Shown here one piece after another: positions 1 through 5,381 of a stretch of 6,492 bases of DNA (within the stretch, counting starts at the first letter, position 1; the number at the start of each line of letters is the position of its first letter). Below the pieces are notes generated by a model. That model was not told where the DNA came from, searched no databases, and was given only the letters and a program-made list of their open reading frames with translations. The translations under genes and the position numbers were made by a program. The DNA is from an uncultured Bacteroidales bacterium. Lineage in GTDB: Bacteria; Bacteroidota; Bacteroidia; Bacteroidales; Paludibacteraceae. The stretch spans positions 1 through 6,492 of the forward strand of contig CAMHEP010000082.1 of the NCBI GenBank assembly GCA_946184195.1, read 5' to 3'.

Positions 1-6
1 ACAATT

Positions 7-1437
7 ATGAGACCTTCTTTTAAAACAACCACCCTCATCGCCGCAATCGGCATGAGTATCGCTGCCCTCTTTTTCTGGGCAGAGTACGCTATGGCAAATT
101 GGTTCGGTTTGCGGGATCTTACCGTCTCCTCCATGCCGGAGCGAATTATTCGCAATGCGTGCAGAGTGATAAATCTGCTATCAATGGCTATCTTCTTTTG
201 GGGCGTTTATAACTATCCCAACGCATTGCCGAAAAGAAATAAATGGTCACTTGCCGTAGGATGTATTGCGACTCTCGCATTGGCTTTTGAATTCGCGAGC
301 GGTTGCATCATTCCTGCGTTCTCATACGGGACAATCCCAAATATTTTCTACTGGCATGAACTGATTGTTCCTGTCATTCTCGCAGTAACTCTTTGGCTGT
401 GCCATGCCTATAGCTCAAACGACAAGACCTCAAATGCTACGCAATATTTTGCCCTTGCCTGCAGCACTGCTTATGTAGTGGCTACTGCCGTTATGCTAAG
501 TCACTGCGTAACCTATGTATTAGCATGGCCGAAATGGTGGATGTCGCGAGATATTGCAGGCTTCTTCTATCTAAGTGCTATATTTATAGGCGCATTGACA
601 ATGTTCCTATTAACCATCACCCGACTTTCTGACTATCCATTTTCGGAAACTGAAATCGTTTGGAAACGAGCAAGATGGGCTAAGCGTTTTGGGCGATTTT
701 TATTAGTGCTCTATGTCGCATGTATAACAGGACTTGTCCTGCTTACCGGAAGAGGGGCAGACTCTGGCATGAAAGAAGACATTCTATTTATCACCATCTG
801 CTTGCTTCCGGTTCTGACAGCGGCACTTCTCATTTATGCCGGAACTATATTGCGTAATATGGACAAGCACTTCTTGGACCAATATTGCCGTATAGTTGAT
901 CTTGAAAATGCCTGCGATGATTGCCACTTAGGACTGAAACAAGAGGAGCCTATCAGTGGAGATGAACTGCTGAAAAAGATAGCCCTTCAGTATAAAATCA
1001 ATTTGAAAAGGCATCATGCTAAAGGTGGTTGGAATCGCTATGAATTCAAGTTCATGGAAGCGCGCGTCAATGCCTTTGCTCAAGCTACATCCGGCATGGT
1101 CTTACTCCGCTGCTATAACGTAGAGACACTTGATTTTACACCAGAGAATCGGTTGGCTGCAATGATTCTATGCGCACGGTACTCGCAAGATCATCTTTTC
1201 GCGAAACTAGTGTGCGACTACTCAGAAGAAGAGAAAAAGATATACTTCCACCTGCACTATGATACTATCTGCGCTCAGCGGCAAGCATTACATACACTCC
1301 TTGGTACATTCGAGAACTCAATCTTGGATGTCTTCAAGGCCGTAGATGATATCCGCTATCGCCGAAACACCTTCGGAACAGAGAACATCTATACGATGGC
1401 CAACCATATCATTCCGGAAGAGCTAGCCAAACTTTAA
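7..1437 (+). CDS. Eight-TM membrane protein with soluble C-terminal domain, unknown function
   Basis: I do not recognise this 476-residue protein as a named family. Hydrophobic segments lie at about residues 8-29, 51-70, 82-103, 114-134, 147-172, 183-204, 229-248 and 258-281, giving eight likely membrane helices. A soluble region of about 195 residues follows. Its start has a CDDC pair (303-306). Residues 318-448 alternate strands and helices (around YEFKF, MVLLRCYNVE, AKLVCDY, KIYFHLHYD), then a long helix. That order recalls the YbjN / type III chaperone-like fold, but this is inference from pattern alone. The start at 7 is supported by the broken downstream copy, whose similarity begins at the matching ATG (MKHSFKTTTLIAAIGMSI against MRPSFKTTTLIAAIGMSI). 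Only six bases precede the ATG, so its promoter and any upstream operon partner are outside the window. No convincing terminator follows. The real-gene call is firm, the function is not. Confidence 0.88.
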   Translation: MRPSFKTTTLIAAIGMSIAALFFWAEYAMANWFGLRDLTVSSMPERIIRNACRVINLLSMAIFFWGVYNYPNALPKRNKWSLAVGCIATLALAFEFASGCIIPAFSYGTIPNIFYWHELIVPVILAVTLWLCHAYSSNDKTSNATQYFALACSTAYVVATAVMLSHCVTYVLAWPKWWMSRDIAGFFYLSAIFIGALTMFLLTITRLSDYPFSETEIVWKRARWAKRFGRFLLVLYVACITGLVLLTGRGADSGMKEDILFITICLLPVLTAALLIYAGTILRNMDKHFLDQYCRIVDLENACDDCHLGLKQEEPISGDELLKKIALQYKINLKRHHAKGGWNRYEFKFMEARVNAFAQATSGMVLLRCYNVETLDFTPENRLAAMILCARYSQDHLFAKLVCDYSEEEKKIYFHLHYDTICAQRQALHTLLGTFENSILDVFKAVDDIRYRRNTFGTENIYTMANHIIPEELAKL

Positions 1438-1472
1438 ACACTGATATTATAAATCAACTAATTCCAAGTAAT

Positions 1473-1619
1473 ATGAAACACTCTTTCAAAACAACAACCC
1501 TCATTGCCGCAATCGGCATGAGTATATATAAATATATATCGTTATACGTTATGCGTCTTCATTCCTCATGTATTCGTTCATGGGTCAGACATTTTGTCCC
1601 GACCTTTATCCTTTGCTAG
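1473..1619 (+). pseudogene. Truncated duplicate of the 5' end of the upstream membrane gene
   Basis: The first 53 bases match the first 53 bases of the gene at 7-1437 at 47 positions. Nearly all changes are silent apart from codons 2 and 3, so the peptide begins MKHSFKTTTLIAAIGMSI against MRPSFKTTTLIAAIGMSI. Similarity stops abruptly at an AT-dinucleotide run (about 1522-1540), after which the frame reads 30 unrelated residues to a TAG. The remnant would make 48 residues with part of the first membrane helix. The mostly silent differences suggest that the second copy was once a working paralog, later cut by a deletion or rearrangement, and is not a fresh duplication. It could also be a conserved leader captured by recombination. 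Confidence 0.75.
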
Positions 1620-1679
1620 TATAGCATGGAGTTTTATATACAATCAATTATGAAATAAACTGATAATGTTTTATTAGTA

Positions 1680-1880
1680 ATGAAAACAATTATCTCTTTT
1701 GCACTCGCTGCAGTGCTCACAAGCACGTTCTCTTCGTGTACAACACACCAAGACATTAACCATACCGGGTTCTTGCAACAATCAGGTTGGAGTGTTAATG
1801 CCGAAGAACATCTTCCACAAGTAGGGTGGAATGTTGACACATTATGCACATATTGTCGTCACGCGGGCGAACGCAAATAG
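1680..1880 (+). CDS. Possible small lipoprotein, 66 residues
   Basis: The N-terminus has the form of a lipoprotein signal: a short basic start (MK), a hydrophobic stretch (residues 3-14), then a serine-rich segment ending FSSC, with Cys20 as the candidate lipidated residue. The mature part is about 46 residues with a weak internal repetition (SGWSVN and VGWNVD) and no recognised domain. No Bacteroidota-type promoter box is visible just upstream, although the AT-rich leader before the ATG is typical of real starts in the group. It lies in a region of broken gene copies, so it may be the surviving 5' end of a larger lost gene. A chance reading frame remains possible. Confidence 0.4.
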   Translation: MKTIISFALAAVLTSTFSSCTTHQDINHTGFLQQSGWSVNAEEHLPQVGWNVDTLCTYCRHAGERK

Positions 1881-1911
1881 CAATGGGGGGACTACGGAAT
1901 ATCAGTTGTTT

Positions 1912-1938
1912 TGCCGCAATTGCCACAACTGCCGCGTT
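1912..1938 (+). repeat. Three tandem near-copies of a 9-nt unit
   Basis: The units read TGCCGCAAT, TGCCACAAC and TGCCGCGTT in direct succession. The array is short and imperfect. Apart from it, I see nothing gene-like between the end of the possible lipoprotein at 1880 and the hairpin-rich stretch that starts near 2057. The 125-codon open frame crossing this stretch looks non-coding. Confidence 0.4.
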
Positions 1939-2040
1939 TCTTTTATAACCCTCCAATTCACACATCTCTATATATTCTTATCTCGCTCTGCTCAAACGAT
2001 TATTTCTTTTCTTTGTTGGTTTAATTTTATTAAAGCCCCC

Positions 2041-2056
2041 CTTTTTAATAAGGAGT
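2041..2056 (+). repeat. Left direct repeat flanking element A
   Basis: CTTTTTAATAAGGAGT here matches CTTTTTTTATAAGGAGT at 2237-2253 with one substitution and one extra T. The two copies enclose about 180 bp of hairpin-rich sequence. This is consistent with a target-site duplication or recombination footprint. The T-rich part is of low complexity, so the informative core is only ATAAGGAGT. Confidence 0.5.
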
Positions 2057-2236
2057 GCGTCAAGCCGCACGTCTGTGGAGTCCCCAAACATTTTCATTTT
2101 TTGGGGAGAGCGGGGCTGCCCCGAGTACTCTCTGCCAAAAACTGTTTTTGCACCAGTATCGAGGGGGTTGCCCGCGAGTCTCTGCTCTCGCTTAAACGCA
2201 GCGTTTGACGATCGATATGGGACCCTTTTGTACAGA
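2057..2236. repeat. Element A: hairpin-rich palindromic stretch
   Basis: A series of inverted repeats fills this stretch. CCCCAAA (2082-2088) pairs with TTTGGGG (2100-2106). CGGGG-CTG-CCCCG lies at 2111-2123 and may be enclosed by a GAGAG/CTCTC pairing. CAAAAA-CTG-TTTTTG lies at 2136-2150. AAACGC-A-GCGTTT (2194-2206) is perfect around a single base. Near the ends, CGTCAA (2058-2063) is matched by TTGACG (2205-2210). The order CCCC/GGGG hairpin, GGGGAGAG, then CAAAA/TTTTG hairpin recurs in element B. This suggests a REP-like or MITE-like repeat. No transposase gene is in the window. None of the hairpins has a clean U-tract, so a terminator is not the best reading. Confidence 0.55.
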
Positions 2237-2253
2237 CTTTTTTTATAAGGAGT
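2237..2253 (+). repeat. Right direct repeat flanking element A
   Basis: CTTTTTTTATAAGGAGT, the partner of the repeat at 2041-2056. It contains an AAGGAG that looks like a ribosome binding site. It ends immediately before an ATG at 2254, which leaves too little spacing for that site to serve this ATG, and the 2254 frame reads AT-rich sequence with no recognisable protein until 2383. Confidence 0.5.
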
Positions 2254-2300
2254 ATGTTTTTGCTACAAATGAAGATTTATGGGAGTTTTGTGCGAAATAA

Positions 2301-2332
2301 TTTGTGTATGTCAGTTTTTTGTAGTAATTTTG
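2301..2332 (+). promoter_or_regulatory. Candidate Bacteroidota-type promoter upstream of the mutase fragment
   Basis: TTTG (2301-2304) is followed after exactly 20 nt by TAATTTTG (2325-2332), matching the -33 TTTG / -7 TAnnTTTG layout. Spacing is identical to the two promoters at 5667-5734. Transcription would start near 2339, about 10 nt before the ATG at 2350. The surroundings are AT-rich, so a chance match is more likely here than at the other two. Confidence 0.45.
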
Positions 2333-2349
2333 TGCCGATAATTGGAATA

Positions 2350-2655
2350 ATGAATTTTGTAGCAAACATACGGAGTTTAATTCCGGCAGAGGCAGCTAAA
2401 CAGGCAGTGGAGAACGATGTCCATGTATTGGGTGTCTCCTCGCTGGAAGCAGGTCACAAGACCCTCATCCCGCAGGTCATTGAGGAGCTCAAGAAACTCG
2501 GCCGTCCGGATATCATGGTAACTGCGGGCGGAGTAATTCCTGCCCAAGATTACGATTTCTTGTATCGGGCAGGAGTTGCGGCGATATTTGGGCCGGGTAC
2601 GCCTGTGGCGTATTCAGCAAAAGTTGTCATGCAGCTTTTGATGAACGAGCAATAA
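2350..2655 (+). pseudogene. scpA: Methylmalonyl-CoA mutase, C-terminal B12-domain fragment
   Basis: From 2383 the frame encodes about 90 residues that match the end of the large subunit of methylmalonyl-CoA mutase: PAEAAKQAVENDVHVLGVSS, AGHKTL, the glycine-rich AGGVIPAQDYDFL, then AAIFGPGTPVAYSA and the C-terminus MNEQ. In the intact enzyme (about 700 residues, succinyl-CoA/methylmalonyl-CoA rearrangement in propionate metabolism) this is the last part of the cobalamin-binding domain. The DxHxxG motif with the cobalt-ligating histidine should lie about 30 residues before PAEAAK. It is absent, as is the whole catalytic barrel. The upstream in-frame sequence (2254-2382) is AT-rich and unrelated. 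The fragment cannot be a working mutase. The frame is undamaged and a candidate promoter lies just upstream, so a 101-residue peptide starting at the ATG at 2350 may be made. A remnant left by rearrangement is the simplest reading. Confidence 0.8.
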
Positions 2656-2658
2656 CCA

Positions 2659-2757
2659 TCGGGGGCCCCGAGGATTTTTAATCCTTGGGGAGAGGAGGAA
2701 GCGCGGCTACTTTCCGCAAAACGTGTTTTGCGAGTCGTAGCAAGCCGCTTCCGACGA
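2659..2757. repeat. Element B: nested palindromic repeat between two mutase tails
   Basis: CCCCGAGGATT (2666-2676) pairs with AATCCTTGGGG (2680-2690) around a 3-nt loop, with one G-T position. A second, nested structure follows. Its basal stem is GGAAGCG (2697-2703) with CGCTTCC (2746-2752), its middle stem is GCTAC (2706-2710) with GTAGC (2737-2741), and its tip is CGCAAAAC-GT-GTTTTGCG (2715-2732). The layout parallels element A: a CCCC/GGGG hairpin, then GGGGAGAG, then a CAAAA/TTTTG hairpin 26-29 nt further on. The loops and flanks differ, which suggests that structure rather than sequence is kept. No U-tract follows, so it is not a standard intrinsic terminator. Confidence 0.65.
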
Positions 2758-2820
2758 GGTCCCGGCACCTCCGTTGCCTATAGTGCCTACACCGTAATGC
2801 AACTCTTAATGAACGAGTAA
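2758..2820 (+). pseudogene. scpA: Second, independently coded C-terminal tail of methylmalonyl-CoA mutase
   Basis: This reads GPGTSVAYSAYTVMQLLMNE then stop, against GPGTPVAYSAKVVMQLLMNEQ at the end of the first fragment (2590-2655). Seventeen of 20 residues agree, yet 12 of those 17 use a different codon. Similarity begins sharply at GPG: the two codons before it (CGA, CGA) do not continue the enzyme and belong to element B. No start codon serves it. The stop is separated by one base from the ATG of the WYL gene. It looks like the relic of a mutase gene that once lay directly upstream of the WYL gene, from a lineage different from that of the first fragment. Confidence 0.75.
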
Positions 2821-2821
2821 G

Positions 2822-3772
2822 ATGAGAGATAGGTCCGCGTCCTCTTTATATAGTAAGTATATCTGGCTGGTCGACACTATTTATTCTGCCGGACACATCA
2901 CCCGCGACGAGATTGATCGTCGCTGGGCGGTGTCGCCCGTCAATGATGAGCATGAGACCTCCATTCCCGAAACCACTTTCTATAGGTGGCGCAACGAGGT
3001 GGAGATGCTCTTTGGACTCATCATCGATTGCGACCGCCGAACGCGAACTTTCTTCATCGCTAATGCCGACGCGGCGAATAAGACGCCGCGTTGGCTTCTC
3101 AATACCTTTGCTTTGACATCGCTTGTCGGTCAGAGCCGGCAGATGCAGGATCGTATCTTACTGGAGGATATGCCTTCAGGTTCACGCTACCTCACACCGG
3201 TCATTGAGTCTATACGCGATGGCAAGACTCTCCACGTGACCTACCAACGTTTCGATAGTGAACGTGCCCATACCTTTGAGTTTGAGCCTTACTGTCTCAA
3301 GACCTTTAAGCTGCGTTGGTATATGGTTGGACGTAGTAGCGACCATCCCACCGAGGTACGCGTCTATGCCCTCGACCGAGTCAGTCGGCTTGTGATGACA
3401 AACCATACCTATGCCATCCCTGCAGACTTTGATGCACAGGCATTCTTTCGCGATTACTATGGTGTATGGACGGGTGGGGCTAAGCCCGAGAAAGTGGTCA
3501 TACGTGTCACGGAACGCGGTGCTGACTTCTTGCGTTCTCTCCCTCTTCATCATTCCCAGCAGGAGATGCTCACCGTTCACGAGTCTGCATCAGGCAGGAA
3601 TGACGGATATGTGGTATTCCGTTATTTCCTGGCACCTACCTTCGATTTTATTCAGGAACTGCGCACACACGGCGCTGACCTTCAGGTGTTGGCTCCTGAA
3701 TGGCTGGCTGACGATTTCCTTAAGTTAGGTAAAGCTTATCTGGATACCTATTCGGTTTCGCCGAGAACGTAA
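2822..3772 (+). CDS. WYL-domain transcriptional regulator
   Basis: This is a 316-residue protein of the YafY/WYL type. Residues 1-80 form the N-terminal DNA-binding region, with YIWLVDTIYSAGHITRDEI followed by a helix around TTFYRWRNEVE. Residues 120-215 form the WYL domain, with YQRF (141-144), the signature motif as RWYM (165-168, Met in place of Leu) and VYALDRVSRL (181-190). Residues 223-312 form the C-terminal WCX extension, from KVVIRVTERGADFLRSLPLH to the closing helix. Length and order match the family. WYL domains are thought to sense ligands, often nucleotide-related, and alter DNA binding; the ligand and targets here are unknown. The start at 2822 fits the usual short N-terminus, and no purine-rich site precedes it. 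It follows mutase debris by one base, so its native promoter may have been lost or may lie within element B. Its last 25 bp overlap the 3' end of the opposing transporter gene. Confidence 0.92.
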   Translation: MRDRSASSLYSKYIWLVDTIYSAGHITRDEIDRRWAVSPVNDEHETSIPETTFYRWRNEVEMLFGLIIDCDRRTRTFFIANADAANKTPRWLLNTFALTSLVGQSRQMQDRILLEDMPSGSRYLTPVIESIRDGKTLHVTYQRFDSERAHTFEFEPYCLKTFKLRWYMVGRSSDHPTEVRVYALDRVSRLVMTNHTYAIPADFDAQAFFRDYYGVWTGGAKPEKVVIRVTERGADFLRSLPLHHSQQEMLTVHESASGRNDGYVVFRYFLAPTFDFIQELRTHGADLQVLAPEWLADDFLKLGKAYLDTYSVSPRT

Positions 3773-4746
3773 TGCTTGTAGTACGAGATGATGAGCGTTG
3801 TCATCGGTAGGGCAATAATCATGCCTAAGAATCCGAAGAGAGCTCCCCATATACTGAGACTAAGCAGAATCGCCGTCGGTCCCATACCGGTTACCTTACC
3901 CATAATCTTGGGAGTTAGCAGCATATCCTGTGTCGTTTGCACCACAATGAATACGACTGCCATCAGCAGGATAGTCAGCCATATTGGCTGACCCGTTTGA
4001 GCCGACTGCACAAGGCTTAGCAGTATGCAGGGTGGAATAGCCAATGCCTGCATATAGGGTATCATATTCAGCAGTCCGATAATCAGTCCCATCGCTATCG
4101 CCATAGGCAGACCGATGATGAGGAAACCTATGGCAAAGAGTATACCTACACAACCGGCTACCATCGCCTGTCCACGGAAATAGGCGCTCATGTTCCTATC
4201 CATGTCGTGAACAAGCGTCACCACCTTAGCACGGTATTTCTCGGGAATGGACTTGCTCCAGTTCTCACGGATGGAAGGCAGGTCGATCAGTAGGAAGATG
4301 AGGTACATCATACAGATGAATACCACCACCAGTTCTGCTAACCAACTCAGCCCGCTACTTATCCAACTGCCAATGGTTGGTAGGATATTACGCAACGCCT
4401 CCTGCACCTCGGGGAAGGAGAGAAGCGCTTCCATATTGAGACTTTCGGTGATAGTCTTCAGTTTCTCTTGTTGCGCCTCACTTAGATATTGGTTGATGTC
4501 AATGCCTGCAAGATACTGCTCAATACCGACCATGGCACTGCTCACTTCCTTAGCCAATGCCGGAACCAGAAGCCCGATTGCTAACACCAGTAGAAGAACA
4601 ACCAATAATAACGTTACCGTCACTGCCAGCCATCGATATCTCAATCGGCATTTCACCTGGAGGAAATCCACTATCGGTGCCAGCATGTACGCCAAAAGCA
4701 AACTGACCAGAAAGGGCAGCAGCACACCGTATAATCGTGAGAACAT
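3748..4746 (-). CDS. AI-2E family transporter (YdiK/TqsA-like membrane protein)
   Basis: This 332-residue polytopic protein belongs to the AI-2E (PF01594) family. Support comes from the N-terminal pair LLPFLVSLLLAYMLAP, a central soluble segment (about 66-125), YFRGQ (189-193), LIIGLLNMIPYMQ (221-233), and the C-terminal LLTPKIMGKVTGMGP and GALFGFLGMIIALP. Members include permeases linked to autoinducer-2 export and Na+/H+ antiporters, so the substrate is not predictable. The N-terminus is slightly short: many relatives have some 25 more residues with part of a first helix before LLPF. Upstream the frame is closed by a TGA at 4780-4782 with no ATG between, so the ATG at 4746 is the only good start. 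It lies 7 nt after the stop of the preceding gene, without a purine-rich ribosome site, which suggests coupled translation. It is the last gene of the operon and its 3' end overlaps the WYL gene. Confidence 0.92.
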   Translation of the reverse strand: MFSRLYGVLLPFLVSLLLAYMLAPIVDFLQVKCRLRYRWLAVTVTLLLVVLLLVLAIGLLVPALAKEVSSAMVGIEQYLAGIDINQYLSEAQQEKLKTITESLNMEALLSFPEVQEALRNILPTIGSWISSGLSWLAELVVVFICMMYLIFLLIDLPSIRENWSKSIPEKYRAKVVTLVHDMDRNMSAYFRGQAMVAGCVGILFAIGFLIIGLPMAIAMGLIIGLLNMIPYMQALAIPPCILLSLVQSAQTGQPIWLTILLMAVVFIVVQTTQDMLLTPKIMGKVTGMGPTAILLSLSIWGALFGFLGMIIALPMTTLIISYYKHYVLGETE

Positions 4747-4753
4747 AGACCGC

Positions 4754-5002
4754 TTATTTTTTCTTGAAGAAGAGGGTACTCAGTATCTTCCACACGGTCT
4801 GAGCCGTCTGTGTATAACTCATGATGGTGGCACGCACCGGCTCAACGGCGTTCTCTACCGCCGTTATCATACCGCGCACTTCGTTCTCCATGACCTCTAC
4901 GTCACGCTCTATCTGCTCTTTCTGAATATCGGCACGGCGTTGCATACGGTCTGTTTGGTATGCCAACTCTTTTAGATCTTTTATCTTACTGAAATCAGTC
5001 AT
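4754..5002 (-). CDS. Small coiled-coil protein of a membrane operon, unknown function
   Basis: This 82-residue protein is almost wholly helical and charged. Residues 5-45 read as a heptad-rich coil (KIKDLKELAYQ, RRADIQKEQIERDVEVMENE). A less charged segment follows (46-75), and the end is FFKKK. There is no clear membrane helix, though the C-terminal segment VWKILSTLFFKKK could bind a membrane peripherally. I do not recognise a named family. The start is the ATG at 5002, not the TTG one codon upstream, because AAAGGAGG (5009-5016) lies 6 nt before it. The gene overlaps the end of the holin-like gene by 8 nt. Position and size resemble YqjK in the E. coli yqjD-yqjE-yqjK cluster, but no sequence relationship is claimed. 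Confidence 0.82.
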   Translation of the reverse strand: MTDFSKIKDLKELAYQTDRMQRRADIQKEQIERDVEVMENEVRGMITAVENAVEPVRATIMSYTQTAQTVWKILSTLFFKKK

Positions 5003-5381
5003 CAAGGGCCTCCTTTCTTAATCGCTCTTGCTCGGCAAGGCGTCCCTCTTCGGCGAAGAGGATTGCGCTCAGCTTCTTTACAAGCGGGTTGATAAACAGC
5101 GACTCACGCATCAGCACGACGATTATCGCAATGAGCACGTACACAGCACCTACTGTTAGGCATGCTGCCCACATAGGCATGCATAGTGCCAGTGCATTCA
5201 CGGCTGCAAAGGCAGCGAAAGCCAACACGGCAAATACAAGCAGTATCAGCGTCAGCACCAACAGGACATATCCGATAATCTTGCTCCCTGCTGCTACTAT
5301 CTGCAGTTTGCCCAATGTCAACTCTGTCTTCACCAGGGCTTCAATGTCCCGGCGTAACTCTTGTAGCTGTTCACCGCTCAT
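4995..5381 (-). CDS. Holin-like two-helix membrane protein (PF07332 / YqjE type)
   Basis: This 128-residue protein has an amphipathic N-terminus (EQLQELRRDIEALVKTELTL), two membrane helices at about 33-61 and 67-91, and a charged C-terminal coil (110-128). The INPLVKKL segment after the second helix is characteristic of the family labelled 'phage holin family protein' or YqjE. Despite the name, such chromosomal proteins sit in envelope or stress operons and are not shown to be lytic. No phage genes are nearby. The ATG at 5381 overlaps the TGA of the upstream gene as ATGA, and AGGAGG (5389-5394) lies 7 nt before it. Both features fix the start and imply coupled translation. Confidence 0.88.
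   Translation of the reverse strand: MSGEQLQELRRDIEALVKTELTLGKLQIVAAGSKIIGYVLLVLTLILLVFAVLAFAAFAAVNALALCMPMWAACLTVGAVYVLIAIIVVLMRESLFINPLVKKLSAILFAEEGRLAEQERLRKEALDD
5009..5016 (-). promoter_or_regulatory. Strong Shine-Dalgarno site for the 82-residue gene
   Basis: AAAGGAGG on the minus strand lies 6 nt before the ATG at 5002, inside the coding sequence of the upstream gene. It decides the start. Such sites are unusual in Bacteroidota, where initiation mostly does without them. Confidence 0.7.

Noticed and set aside
1634..1849. 71-codon open frame on the minus strand
   Set aside because: It lies opposite the lipoprotein-like frame, is Cys-rich without pattern and has no promoter or recognisable motif.
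1831..2208. 125-codon open frame on the plus strand
   Set aside because: It overlaps the end of the lipoprotein-like frame and runs through element A's hairpins. Its translation shows no domain and looks like translated non-coding DNA.
2363..2370. Minus-strand -7-like box TATGTTTG
   Set aside because: No TTTG lies at the needed distance and no gene follows on that strand.
2666..2690. Intrinsic terminator after the mutase fragment
   Set aside because: The 11-bp stem is strong but is followed by GAGAGGAGG with no T-run. It fits better as part of element B.
2041..2757. CRISPR array or integron attC sites
   Set aside because: There are only two diverged hairpin elements, with no regular spacers, no repeat-spacer periodicity and no cas or integrase gene.
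4247..4975. 242-codon open frame on the plus strand
   Set aside because: It is the antisense shadow of the AI-2E and small coiled genes, with no recognisable domain.
4995..5381. Prophage lysis module suggested by the holin-like protein
   Set aside because: No endolysin, structural or integrase gene is nearby. PF07332 proteins occur widely in chromosomal membrane operons such as yqjE.
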